Shown in pieces: positions 1-7,958 of a stretch of DNA of 64,000 nt. The translations under genes were made by a program, and so were the position numbers. The notes under the pieces are model-generated. The model saw nothing but the letters and a program-made list of their open reading frames with translations, ran no database searches and had not been told where the DNA came from. Source of the stretch: G963666705 sp963666705 (lineage in GTDB: Bacteria > Pseudomonadota > Alphaproteobacteria > CADEGL01); assembly GCA_963666705.2 (NCBI GenBank), contig CAXXKO010000028.1, forward strand, positions 110,402 through 174,401. Reading direction: 5' to 3'. The first letter of the stretch is position 1. Each line of letters begins with the position of its first letter.

Positions 1-43
1 GCACCAGCATGAGGCCGCGCCGCTTGATGTCTGGAAACGCCAT
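1..43 (-). CDS. gmk: Guanylate kinase, first 14 codons only (cut by window edge)
   Basis: Reading the reverse strand from the ATG at 43 gives MAFPDIKRRGLMLV, then the window ends. The IKRRGLMLV stretch is typical of the residues just before the P-loop of bacterial guanylate kinase, which phosphorylates GMP/dGMP. The position downstream of yicC on the same strand matches the common alphaproteobacterial yicC-gmk order, which is the main support because the kinase domain itself lies outside the window. Confidence 0.75.
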   Translation of the reverse strand, partial: MAFPDIKRRGLMLV

Positions 44-559
44 AATTCCAATCCCTCATGCGCCAAGCTGGCGTATCTCTATTTTCGATCCCTCAGACGC
101 CGGGTGGGCGCATCTCTATCTCGATCCCTCAGACGCCGGGCGGGCGCATCTCTATCTCGATCCCTCAGACGCCGGGCGGGCGCATCCGCGCCCTTGGCTT
201 CGCTCGACTTCGCTCGCGGGGCCGCGGTCGCGGCCCTGTCTCGATCCCGCGGACGCCGGGCGGGCGCATCCGCGTCCCATCTCGATCCCTCAGACGCCGA
301 GCGGGCGCATCCGCGCCCTTGGCTTCGCTCGACTTCGCTCGCGGGGCCGCTGTCGCGGCCCTGTCTCGATCCCTCGGACGCCAGGCGGGCGCATCCGCGC
401 CCCATCTCGATCCCTCGGACGCCGGGCGGGCGCATCCGCGCCCTTGGCTTCGCTCGACTTCGCTCGCGGGGCCGCGGCCCTGTCTCGATCCCTCGGACGC
501 CGGGCGGGCGCGGCTCGGCCGGAGAGCGAGCACGGGCTTCGCCGACCGTCCTCTCACGC
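44..559. repeat. Tandem GC-rich repeat block between yicC and gmk (8 units plus a degenerate one)
   Basis: A core of about 30 bp (TCGATCCCTCAGACGCCGGG followed by CGGGCGCATC) occurs eight times between about 85 and 512, with a degenerate copy near 50-80. Units alternate between a short form and a long form that adds a tail reading CGCGCCCTTGGCTTCGCTCG, a GACTTCGCTCG repeat and a GC-rich end. GGGCGC-ATCC-GCGCCC inside the unit can form a 6 bp stem. The block fills the whole gap between the yicC stop and the gmk start. No Shine-Dalgarno-led ORF is convincing; the long open frames on both strands here are by-products of periodic GC-rich sequence. One more inverted copy of the unit lies near 14205-14245. 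Confidence 0.9.
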
Positions 560-1449
560 CTACTCGATATTCTGCACCTGCTCGCGGAGCTGCTCGATGG
601 TGGCCTTGAGGTCGAGGCCGACGTTCGTGAGCGCGACATCGCCCGCCTTCGAGCAGATGGTGTTGGCCTCGCGGTTCAGCTCCTGGCACAGGAAATCGAG
701 CCGCCGGCCGATGGCCCCGCCCTCGGCGAGCAGGTCGCGCACCGAGCCGAGATGAGCCGCGAGCCGGTCGAGCTCCTCCGTCACGTCGGCCTTGGTGACG
801 AGAAGCGCGACCTCCTGCGCCAAGCGCTCCTCGGGCAGCGCCGGCTCCATCTCCATGACCGCGCGCAGGCGCTCCTCGAGCCGCGCCCGGATCGCCGCCG
901 GCCGCCCGTCAGCGGCCCCGGCCGCGGCGGTGGCCAGGGCGCCAATACGGTCGAGCTGGCCCGCGAGCACGGGGGCCAGGCGCCCCCCTCCTCGCGGCGC
1001 GCGGCGACCAGGCCGGCGACGGCCTCGTCGAGTCCCGCCAGGAGGGCGGCGTCACGCGCCGCGGCCGCGTCCGGCGCCTCCTCCGCCGGCGCCGCCTGCT
1101 CGACCACGCCGCGAACGGCGAGCAATGCCTCGAGCCGCGGCGGCGCCGTATCGACCCGTGCCCCGAGCGCGGCATGCAGGGCGAGGAGCTGGTCGATGAC
1201 GGCTTGGTTGATCCGGAGCGCGGCGGCGCTCTCGGTTGCCGCGATCGCGAGCTGGGCCTGGACGTTGCCGCGCTCGAGGGCCGCCGCGATGCGCGCCCGC
1301 GCCCCGGCGTCGAGGTGCTCGGCGCCCGCCGGCAGGCGGAAGCGCGGCTCGAGGCCACGCCCGTTCACGCTCTTCAACTCCCAAACCCACCCGACCTCGC
1401 CATGATGGCCGCTCGATCGGGCGAAGCCCGTCATGCTGGATACCGACAC
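560..1449 (-). pseudogene. yicC: YicC-family endoribonuclease, broken by one frameshift
   Basis: The first part, from the GTG at 1449, begins MSVSSMTGFARSSG, the signature N-terminus of YicC proteins, and runs to about 990. The second part, in another frame, runs from there to the stop at 560 and ends with the usual LKATIEQLREQVQNIE. Together they give about 297 residues, the normal length. The frame changes at a G-run (reverse strand GAGGAG then five G, near 985-990); one more G would restore a continuous REEGGRLAPVLAG reading. YicC-family proteins are RNases linked to stationary-phase survival and small-RNA turnover. The break is either a true homopolymer mutation or an assembly error. Upstream partner genes are replaced by accessory DNA. 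Confidence 0.85.
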
Positions 1450-1998
1450 CGCGCCCTCGCCCTCGACTCGAAGCTTATTTTGTGTCCCCTAAATACACCC
1501 AACACTATATACTGCGTAAATGCCGGCAACAACCCGGGAGACCGCAACACCCGGGGCAAACGGGCGAAGCGCTGTTTCGGATTGGCCTGACGCATGTATT
1601 AATGCAACATGCAAGACCTAACTCCACTGCTCATGTTAGGATTGTGTCACGTTCCCGGAGTCAGGTTCAAGATTGCTTCAAACGCATAGAACCCTCGATT
1701 GGCGAATGTGGAGTAAGCTCGGACGTCATGCGCTCAGAAGAACGGCGGGAAACAACAACGACCGGCAAGTGGACGCAAAGCGGCGTTCCACACAAGGGTT
1801 GGCGGTGTGTCGACATCGAGGAATTGGAAGAACAGGAGCATCTGTGCGAAATGTGCGAAGCAAGACTCGTACGCTTCGTTCATGTCATGGAGCATGGCAA
1901 TTGCCCCGAAATCCTCCGGGTCGGATGTATTTGCGCCGGAAACATGGAGCAGAATCTCCGGGGCGCTTGACGGCGAGAAGCTGCTTATAAGAACGACC

Positions 1999-3103
1999 CT
2001 TGCCTATCCGGTTTACACCCACACTCACTAGGGCTAGAATGGGCGCAAACCGGATATAGGGGAGCGCGCCATGGATGTTCTCGACCGCGCCGATCTCCCA
2101 TTCCCGCATTCGCTACCCGAGTTCCAGCGACTTTTCCCCGATGATGCGGCCTGCGCCGCCTACCTGGAGAAAGCCCGCTGGGGAGACGGCTTTGCCTGCC
2201 CGCACTGCGGCACGGCGGGAGAGCCGTTCCACTTTGAAAACCGCCCTGGCGTCCTGCGCTGCCGCAAGTGCCGCCAGAACACCGGGCTGACGGTGGGAAC
2301 AGTGATGGAGCGTAGCCACACTCCGCTGAACGTCTGGTTCTGGGCCGCTTATCTGGTCGCCAGTCAGACGCCCGGCATGTCCGCCGTGCAGTTTCAGCGG
2401 CAACTTGGTCTTTCGCGCTACGAGACGGCCTTTCAAATTCTCCACAAGCTCCGCTCGGGCATGGTGCGGCCCAACCAAGACAGGATCGGTGGACAGCCCA
2501 AGAACCATGTTGAGGTGGACGAAACCTGGGTTGGCGGGCGAACGCGTGGGGAAGGCCGTGGTGTTCACCACAAGGTTCTCGTCTCCTGTGCCATCGAGGT
2601 GCGTCATCGAAAGCCGGGCACCAAGCTCGACAACCGGAAAGACGGACGCTATGCCGGACGCGTTCGGCTCGCCGTCGTGCTCGACCGTAGCGCCGAGTCG
2701 CTCTGTGGGTTCGTCGAGAGCACCGTCGCGCCGGGATCGCTGATCGTTACTGACGATTGGAGCGGCTATGCTGGCCTCGGTAAGCGCGGCTATGAGCACT
2801 TCGCTGTTGCCGAGTGTGGTGATCCAGAGGTTGCCGAGCAATACCTGCCGATCATCCATCTGGTTTTCGCCAACCTGAAGACGTGGCTGATCGGTATCCA
2901 CCACGGCGTTAGCCACCAGCACCTACAAGCCTACCTCAACGAGTTCACCTTCCGCTTCAACAGGCGGTTCTACCCGTTCAACGCCTTCCGCTCATTGCTC
3001 GGCATCGCGGGCGACACCTCTGCTCCAACCTATGCCGAGCTTTACTCGGGAGAGTGGCGGCACCCTACATGTAGCGGTCATGGGCGTTAACCGGATAGGC
3101 AAG
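1999..3103 (+). mobile_element. IS1595-family insertion sequence, copy a (1105 bp)
   Basis: The ends are inverted repeats starting CTTGCCTATCCGGTT (left) with the complement CCGGATAGGCAAG at 3091-3103. The element is flanked by a perfect 8 bp target duplication GAACGACC at 1991-1998 and 3104-3111, the size known for IS1595. It holds one intact transposase gene in the forward direction. It inserted into the zinc-ribbon gene described above. It appears complete and potentially active. Confidence 0.93.
2071..3090 (+). CDS. IS1595-family (ISXO2-like) transposase
   Basis: 339 residues. An N-terminal zinc ribbon is visible (CPHCG near residue 49 and CRKC near 72), followed by the DDE-fold catalytic part: VEVDETWVGG, then VTDDWSGYAG, then VFANLKTWLIGIHHGVS with Asn at the place of the third acidic residue, as in the DDN-type members of this family, and the closing FRFNRRFYPF. 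It catalyses cut-and-paste or copy transposition of the surrounding element, whose ends lie 72 bp upstream and 13 bp downstream. The reading frame is intact. The relative at 5084-6052 is clearly divergent, so this is a separate acquisition. Confidence 0.93.
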   Translation: MDVLDRADLPFPHSLPEFQRLFPDDAACAAYLEKARWGDGFACPHCGTAGEPFHFENRPGVLRCRKCRQNTGLTVGTVMERSHTPLNVWFWAAYLVASQTPGMSAVQFQRQLGLSRYETAFQILHKLRSGMVRPNQDRIGGQPKNHVEVDETWVGGRTRGEGRGVHHKVLVSCAIEVRHRKPGTKLDNRKDGRYAGRVRLAVVLDRSAESLCGFVESTVAPGSLIVTDDWSGYAGLGKRGYEHFAVAECGDPEVAEQYLPIIHLVFANLKTWLIGIHHGVSHQHLQAYLNEFTFRFNRRFYPFNAFRSLLGIAGDTSAPTYAELYSGEWRHPTCSGHGR

Positions 3104-3457
3104 GAACGACCGACATCGACGCGTCCGATGGCTTCAACGAAATTGGCGAATTTCAGCAGCTGGCAACGAGTTTCTGAATACCAGCGACGGCTTCAATGTC
3201 GTGGTGTTTCCCAAAGGTCAAACCTGGGGCGGCCGGGTCAAGAATCGAACAAGCGGTTACACACGCACGTCCAAACTGCCATATCAGACCTTGGACCAAG
3301 CAAAACTCGCGGCTTTCGATACTATGCTGGGGATGAAACACAGTGAGCGGACGCGAAACCCAAAGAGGTAGAACCCCGCCTCGAGCGACACCGGGAGAGA
3401 CATGGTTTCGCCTCAGCCATGTTTTTAAAGTCGCTGTATCCGGCAATCAGACATTAA

Positions 3458-3485
3458 TTGTGTAGTTTGTGAATGACTGTATAAT
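3458..3485 (+). promoter_or_regulatory. Candidate sigma70-type promoter ahead of the ParA-like gene
   Basis: TTGTGT at 3458-3463 and a consensus TATAAT at 3480-3485 are separated by 16 bp, in an AT-rich stretch. A Shine-Dalgarno-like AGAGGTG lies at 3488-3494 and the ATG at 3499. If the -10 box is used, transcription would start around 3492, leaving almost no leader, which argues for caution. Confidence 0.35.
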
Positions 3486-3498
3486 CTAGAGGTGCCAT

Positions 3499-4347
3499 AT
3501 GGCTTCAAAGAAAAAACCAATAGTGATATCTGTAATTAACATGAAACGCGGCGTAGGAAAGTCGACTATTTCTGCGCTTCTTTGCCGTTATGCAGTTAGG
3601 TCAAGAAACTTGGATGTTCTCGCAATTGATTTAGATCCTCAAGCAAACTTAAGTCAAGCGTTATTAGGAGACTACTATACCGATTTTCTAAAAAATAGAG
3701 AGATGTCCATTGTCGAGCTGTTTGATGGTTATGTACCGCCATCATCAAAGAGAGGGTCTCCATCCACCCTTTCAGCAGAACATGTTGTACAAATCGTTGA
3801 AGAATACACTGAATGTTCCTTGGAGATCATACCATCACGATTTGATTTCTCGGACAATCTGATTTGTTCGGTGAGACCTGATCCCAGAATACTGGCTAGG
3901 TTCCTTTCTGAACACCTCCAAGACAAAGATTTGATCATAATTGACTGTGCACCAACGGAATCAATTTTAACGCGTGCTGCATACCATTGTAGTTCACTAA
4001 TTCTAGCGCCTGTACGACCAGAGTATTTTGCGACGATAGGTTTTCCTCTATTAGCAGATTCTTTAAAGAGCTTCAGAAGTCAAAATCGGGGCCATAGGCT
4101 GAGCGTCGCAGGCATTGTAATAAACAATGCGTTTTATGACGGGCGCAACTATGGGGGACCAGAGAAAGCCCGCGCTATGGATGGGATCAGGATGGAGGCG
4201 GCAGTTAATAATTGGCACATCTACCATTCTGAAATTCCTCATTCGCGAGGTTTCCCTAAGATGATGCGAGGCGACTATAGCCATCCCGGTAATGCTATTG
4301 ACTTTAGAAATTTTGCTAGAGAGTTTTTTGTTTCTATTGGTTTATAA
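3499..4347 (+). CDS. ParA/MinD-type deviant Walker A ATPase
   Basis: 282 residues. The deviant Walker A motif is MKRGVGKST (signature Lys16 and P-loop Lys21), followed by the Walker A' DLDPQANLSQ (44-53) and Walker B LIIIDCAPTES (145-155). The second glycine of the usual KGGVGKT is an arginine. No N-terminal DNA-binding domain is present, so it is the small chromosomal/Soj-like or accessory class. The gene is about 42% GC in a region otherwise near 65%, and it is followed 17 bp later by a second AT-rich gene, implying a two-gene transcription unit acquired by transfer. No ParB-like gene or centromere-like repeats are next to it, so classic plasmid partitioning is not supported; the role is unknown. 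Confidence 0.88.
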   Translation: MASKKKPIVISVINMKRGVGKSTISALLCRYAVRSRNLDVLAIDLDPQANLSQALLGDYYTDFLKNREMSIVELFDGYVPPSSKRGSPSTLSAEHVVQIVEEYTECSLEIIPSRFDFSDNLICSVRPDPRILARFLSEHLQDKDLIIIDCAPTESILTRAAYHCSSLILAPVRPEYFATIGFPLLADSLKSFRSQNRGHRLSVAGIVINNAFYDGRNYGGPEKARAMDGIRMEAAVNNWHIYHSEIPHSRGFPKMMRGDYSHPGNAIDFRNFAREFFVSIGL

Positions 4348-4364
4348 CCTAGTAGGAGCTAGCG

Positions 4365-4958
4365 ATGTCTGATTCGCTGTTTGATGGGGTCTTGAGACTG
4401 CTATTGAATCAGTACGGTTATGCAAAGGTTTCGAGACGGTTAGAGGCGATTAACCGAAGTGGCAAGTTGGGAGACGAACCGGAGTTAAGTAGAGACCTGG
4501 GGGGCGCACATCCCCAAATTGATTATTCTAGTGTGGTCCCCTCGCGTCGGAAGAGAAAGATCCGCGCTCCAGCCTATGTTGAGAAACTCTCCATCCCAAA
4601 AGAGAAGAAATTGATACTTCTACAGATAGCTCGACAGTTTGAAGATAAAGTATTCCTTCCGAAAGCATCTGATATTCGAAATTTCTTGGAGGTTCGTAAA
4701 GAAAATGAAATTCTTCATGGTGTAAAGATTGAAAATATAAAGTCTAGACAATCTGCGATTCCGAGGATATTCATGCTGCTTTCCACATTGTCAGGGGAAG
4801 AGCTTAAAAGAATTTACGATAACAAGAATTACTTTGGGCCATCTAGACTTGGCCCTCTGGCCGATGCTATTAGGGCTACAGGTGAGAATTTTCGCATATT
4901 GGAAGACAGTGAAAGGTCCACGAACTTACATGTATCTCGCCAGCGAATTCAGGAGTAG
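4365..4958 (+). CDS. Unknown protein, partner of the ParA-like ATPase
   Basis: 197 residues starting MSDSLFDGVLRLLLNQYGYA. I recognise no domain. The protein has a helical N-terminus, a basic linker with RRKRKIRAP near residue 65, and a C-terminal half rich in charged helices (ARQFEDKVFLPKASDIRNFL). The basic linker and size are compatible with a nucleic-acid-binding or adaptor role, but this is inference only. It lies 17 bp after the ParA-like gene with the same low GC, so the pair is probably one operon. The IS1595 copy b begins 24 bp after its stop, with the target duplication TAAATTAT just outside, so the gene is not interrupted. Confidence 0.7.
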   Translation: MSDSLFDGVLRLLLNQYGYAKVSRRLEAINRSGKLGDEPELSRDLGGAHPQIDYSSVVPSRRKRKIRAPAYVEKLSIPKEKKLILLQIARQFEDKVFLPKASDIRNFLEVRKENEILHGVKIENIKSRQSAIPRIFMLLSTLSGEELKRIYDNKNYFGPSRLGPLADAIRATGENFRILEDSERSTNLHVSRQRIQE

Positions 4959-4982
4959 CCGTTTTTTACTGATTTAAATTAT

Positions 4983-6057
4983 CGTCCCTATCCGGTTAAT
5001 GCAGGTAGCGACCGAGTGTTCTTTATATGTTCGCTCTAAGGGTGTACTGTTCCCGCCTCTGAGGATTGGTCGGGAGACAGGGCATGAGCGGCTTGTTGAC
5101 GTTCCAAGAGCGCTACCGAGACGAGGAATCGTGCATCCTGGCCTTGGCGGATCGACGCTGGCCGTCTGGGTTTGCGTGCGCCCGCTGCGGGCACCGGCGG
5201 GGCTATCGGCACAAGGCGCGGGCGCGCGTCTTCGAATGCGCGGCTTGCGGTCGTCAAGAGTCGGTGACGGCGGGAACCATCTTCCACCGCACCCGCACAC
5301 CGTTGCCCAAATGGTTCCTGGCGGCGTGGTTGATGGGGCGGGACAAGCGCGGGGTCTCGGCCCTGTTCCTGGCGCGCGAGCTGGGGCTTCGCTATGAGAC
5401 CGCATGGCTGATGGCTCACAAGCTGCGCCATGGCTTGGCGGAGCGGCCGGATGCGTTGCTGGACGGCATGGTCGAGGTCGATGAGAGCTACTACGGCGGG
5501 CGCGGCAAGCCCGAGAGCCGGGGCCGCGGGATGGCCAATGCCAACAAGAGCCTGCTCGTGCTGGCGGTGGAGAAGGTGGCGGTGGCGCCGGGCAAGGGGG
5601 TCGAGGGCAGCGGCTTCGTCGCCGGCCGGGCGCGACTTGCCATCCTGCCCCGGGCCAATGCCGAGCAGCTCGGCGGCTTCGTGCGGGCCGCCGTGACGCC
5701 GGGCGCGCGCCTGCTGACCGACGATTTCAAGGGCTATGCCGGGCTCGGCGCCGTCTACCGGCACCAGCCCACCGTCCAAGGCCAAGGCAAGAACGCCGAG
5801 ACGCAGATGCCGATCATCCACGTCCTGTTCAGCAACCTCAAGACCTGGCTCAACGGCACCTACCATGGCGTCAGCGCCAAGCACTTGCCGCGCTATGGCC
5901 GGGAATGGGCCTATCGCTTCAACCGCCGCCGGCGGATCGACGACCTCGGCGACTTCGTCCTGAGCCGCGCCATGGCCCGGCCAACCATCACATACCGCCA
6001 GTTGATCCACGGTCTGCAACCCAACGACGCGCTACCTGCATTAACCGGATAGGGACG
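4983..6057 (+). mobile_element. IS1595-family insertion sequence, copy b (1075 bp)
   Basis: The terminal inverted repeats are perfect over 28 bp, starting CGTCCCTATCCGGTTAATGC at 4983 and its complement ending at 6057. The perfect 8 bp target duplication TAAATTAT occupies 4975-4982 and 6058-6065. It carries one intact transposase. It shares only CCTATCCGGTT with the ends of copy a and has its own target duplication, so the two copies are independent insertions rather than arms of a composite transposon. Confidence 0.93.
5084..6052 (+). CDS. IS1595-family transposase (copy b)
   Basis: 322 residues from the ATG at 5084; an upstream TTG at 5066 would add six residues but has no support. Zinc-ribbon cysteines CARCG and CAACG are near residues 34 and 52. 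The catalytic core shows VEVDESYYGG, LTDDFKGYAG and LFSNLKTWLNGTYHGVS, then the terminal YRFNRRRRI. It would mobilise the element that surrounds it. The frame is intact. It is only distantly similar to the transposase at 2071-3090. Confidence 0.93.
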   Translation: MSGLLTFQERYRDEESCILALADRRWPSGFACARCGHRRGYRHKARARVFECAACGRQESVTAGTIFHRTRTPLPKWFLAAWLMGRDKRGVSALFLARELGLRYETAWLMAHKLRHGLAERPDALLDGMVEVDESYYGGRGKPESRGRGMANANKSLLVLAVEKVAVAPGKGVEGSGFVAGRARLAILPRANAEQLGGFVRAAVTPGARLLTDDFKGYAGLGAVYRHQPTVQGQGKNAETQMPIIHVLFSNLKTWLNGTYHGVSAKHLPRYGREWAYRFNRRRRIDDLGDFVLSRAMARPTITYRQLIHGLQPNDALPALTG

Positions 6058-6070
6058 TAAATTATAGCCG

Positions 6071-6295
6071 AGTGGTTCGAACCCGACAAAAGAGTTCCCT
6101 TCTCCCTCGAGGGAGAGGGTTGGGGTGAGGGGGAGCGCGTCGGCGCGTTATAAGAGTCTTTCCGCCGCCTGCCGGCGGCCATGCCCTCACCCTCCCGCTT
6201 CGCGGGACACTATCCTGACCCCTCACCCTCCCGCTTCGCGGGTCCCTCCCTCTCCCCGTTGGGGAGAGGGTTCCAAGCGTCGGACACGAACCACT
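6071..6295. repeat. 225 bp MITE-like block with REP hairpins and imperfect terminal inverted repeats
   Basis: AGTGGTTCGAACCCGAC at 6071-6087 matches the complement of GTCGGACACGAACCACT at 6279-6295 (14 of 17). Between them are compact hairpins: CTCCCTCGAGGGAG near 6105 and CCCTCTCCCC-GTT-GGGGAGAGGG at about 6248-6270, plus two copies of CCCTCACCCTCCCGCTTCGC (6183 and 6221). GGTGGTTCGAACCCGAC recurs at 7817-7833, the far side of the oxidoreductase gene. No coding potential is seen. It looks like a non-autonomous, structure-rich repeat. Confidence 0.6.
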
Positions 6296-6365
6296 AGATG
6301 ATGTTCGAATAGCGCAGGGCGGCACAGAAAAGGAGCCGGACACTCTCATTTGTCCCCTTTTTCAT

Positions 6366-6436
6366 AAAAGGTGTCACGTAAAAGGTGTTAGGCATCATTT
6401 TCCGGGCCGCATAATAAGGTGAAGGTGTCAGGCACC
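6366..6436. repeat. GGTGTCAGGCACC short palindromic repeats
   Basis: A full copy of GGTGTCAGGCACC occupies 6424-6436, with degenerate copies (GGTGTCAC and GGTGTTAGGCATC) just before. The motif is an imperfect inverted repeat that can pair as GGTGYC/GGCACC. Other copies are at 7666-7677 (inverted), 59006-59036 and 60363-60372. From 6296 to 6600 I see no gene; only these repeats and the leader of the next CDS. Confidence 0.65.
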
Positions 6437-6600
6437 ATTTCCCAGGCCATGGCCGGCGCGAATCGTGGCCGGCGCGGCGCGGCGAGGACCTTCACCCATG
6501 GGGCCATGCCGAGGGCCGAGCCCGCAGCCGTTGCAAGGTGCGGCGCCGGGCGCGTACCTTGCCCGTCGGGCAAAACCGCGACGGGCAATGGGGGACGGTC

Positions 6601-7572
6601 ATGGCACATTGGATCGGGATGATCGGGCTCGGCGTGATGGGGTCGCGCATGCTGGCCCAGTTCGCGGACTGTCCGGGCCTCGCAGTCGTGGCGGCGTGGG
6701 ACCCGTCGGCGAATGCCGCGGAGCAGGCGCGGGCGGCCTATCCCGGCCTCAACCTCGTGGCGAGCGCCGCGGCGGTGGTTCGCGAGCCGGCCGTCGACTG
6801 CGTCTATGTCGCCTCCCCGCCCTCGACCCATCTCGATTACGCACACCTCGCTTTCGATCGCGGCAAGCCCGTCCTGTGCGAGAAGCCGCTGTCGCTCGAC
6901 GCGTCCGCCAGCCTGGGAGCCGTCGAGCGTGTCGAGCGCGAGGGGCTGAGTGCCGCCGTCAACTTCCCCTACGCGTCGTCGCCCACCCTGAAGGCGGTCG
7001 AGGCCGCGCTGGAGGCCGGGGCGCTGGGGCCGCTCGAAGGGCTGGAGATCGTGCTCGCCTACGACCAGTGGCCCGAGCGCTGGCAGGTCGCGGCGCGCTG
7101 GCTGGGGCTTCGCGCCGAAGGCGGCTTCGTGCGCGAGGTGGTCACCCACATGGCCTTTCTCACCCGCCGTCTCCTGGGTCCGCTGGCGGTCGAGGCGGCG
7201 CGCATCGACTATCCCGGCGACGGCGTCGGCGCCGAGACCGAAATCGAGGCCCGCCTCAGCGCCGGCGGCCTCCCCGTGACCATCCATGGCCGGGTCGATC
7301 CGGCCGCGGCCGAGGCCATGCACTGGACCCTTACCGGCCGCGACGGCGCCCTCCGGGTCCACGACTGGTACAGCCTCTCGCGCCGCGGCGGCGATGGCGA
7401 TTGGCGGGACGTGGACCTCGGCCCCGGCTCGCCGCGCACCCGCGCCTACCGCGCCCAGCTCGACTCCCTCACCGAGATGCTGGCCGGCCGCCCCCACCCC
7501 ATCGCCACCTTCCGCGAGGGGCTCGAGGTCCAGCTCTGCATCGAAGAACTGATCCGCCGCGGCGGCGCCTGA
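6601..7572 (+). CDS. Gfo/Idh/MocA-family NAD(P)-dependent oxidoreductase
   Basis: 323 residues from the ATG at 6601, chosen because the Rossmann strand follows directly (IGMIGLGVMGSRML) and GGGGGA lies 7 bp upstream. The nucleotide-binding GLGVMG motif and the family motif CEKPLSLD (residues about 98-105) are present; the lysine of EKP normally contacts substrate. A C-terminal beta-sheet domain completes the fold. Family members oxidise sugars, inositols or related polyols; the substrate here cannot be told. It stands alone, bracketed by inverted copies of the GGTGTCAGGCACC repeat. Confidence 0.85.
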   Translation: MAHWIGMIGLGVMGSRMLAQFADCPGLAVVAAWDPSANAAEQARAAYPGLNLVASAAAVVREPAVDCVYVASPPSTHLDYAHLAFDRGKPVLCEKPLSLDASASLGAVERVEREGLSAAVNFPYASSPTLKAVEAALEAGALGPLEGLEIVLAYDQWPERWQVAARWLGLRAEGGFVREVVTHMAFLTRRLLGPLAVEAARIDYPGDGVGAETEIEARLSAGGLPVTIHGRVDPAAAEAMHWTLTGRDGALRVHDWYSLSRRGGDGDWRDVDLGPGSPRTRAYRAQLDSLTEMLAGRPHPIATFREGLEVQLCIEELIRRGGA

Positions 7573-7958
7573 GGCCGCGTGGCGCTGCGCGAAGCCAAGC
7601 AATCCAGTGGCCCATCCGGCACACGGCAACTCTTTGCCGGTATATTCATCTCAAGGTGCCTAAAAGGTGCCTGACACTTTTTTCATCTTTTTTGATACCT
7701 ATTTAAGTATACTGGTTCTTTATATTCTGTAAGCAGGTGTCCTGTCGTCGTCTCCGAATTCCACCATCAGGCGGGGAATTGATCTCGACCGTTTGTCCGG
7801 TTTCTCTGGGCCACCCGGTGGTTCGAACCCGACGCTTCGACGCCGCTCCCAATCCTCTTCCCTTGGGGGAGAGGAGGACTCTTTTACCGCGTTCGCGCCA
7901 CCAGCCCGGCACGACATGTGGACGAGCGGGATACGGGGCGGCGGCGAGGCCCGGGGCG
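7573..7958. other. Intergenic stretch with short repeats
   Basis: No gene is seen between the two convergent neighbours. It contains GGTGCCTGACAC at 7666-7677 followed by a T-run (7678-7683), which can serve as a terminator-like hairpin for the upstream gene, a low-GC patch around 7680-7740, and a partial copy (7817-7833) of the MITE-like terminus found at 6071. Confidence 0.6.

Larger units (their letters stand above)
1728..3371 (+). pseudogene. Small zinc-ribbon-like protein of unknown function, split by a stop codon and an IS1595 insertion
   Basis: From the ATG at 1728 the frame reads through HKGWRCVDIEELEEQEHLC, a CEMCE and a CICAG cysteine pair (probable metal site), to a TGA at 1968-1970. 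The same frame resumes beyond the IS (excluding 1999-3111) and reads RWLQRNWRISAAGNEF, GFNVVVFPKGQTWGG and SKLPYQTLDQAKLAAFD, ending at TAG 3369-3371. Removing the IS and one target duplication leaves both halves in frame with the TGA, so the stop is a separate mutation, most likely CGA to TGA in the RRREAAYKN stretch. I recognise this as a widespread conserved hypothetical but know no function. It is a pseudogene with two independent lesions. Confidence 0.8.

Noticed and set aside
60..515. CRISPR array
   Set aside because: Units are contiguous or share a repeated tail; there are no unique spacers of constant length and no cas genes.
985..990. Programmed frameshift in yicC
   Set aside because: YicC is not known to need frameshifting, and a one-base change in a G-run restores a normal protein.
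9..1405. Long open frames across the gmk-yicC repeat block on both strands
   Set aside because: They are a product of periodic GC-rich repeats, occur in several frames at once, have no ribosome binding site and no recognisable domain.
3499..4958. Plasmid partition locus (parA/parB)
   Set aside because: The second protein shows no ParB motif, no centromere-like repeats are seen and no replication gene is near.
1999..6057. Composite transposon bounded by two IS1595 copies carrying the ParA module
   Set aside because: The two elements have different terminal repeats and divergent transposases, and each has its own 8 bp target duplication, so they inserted separately.
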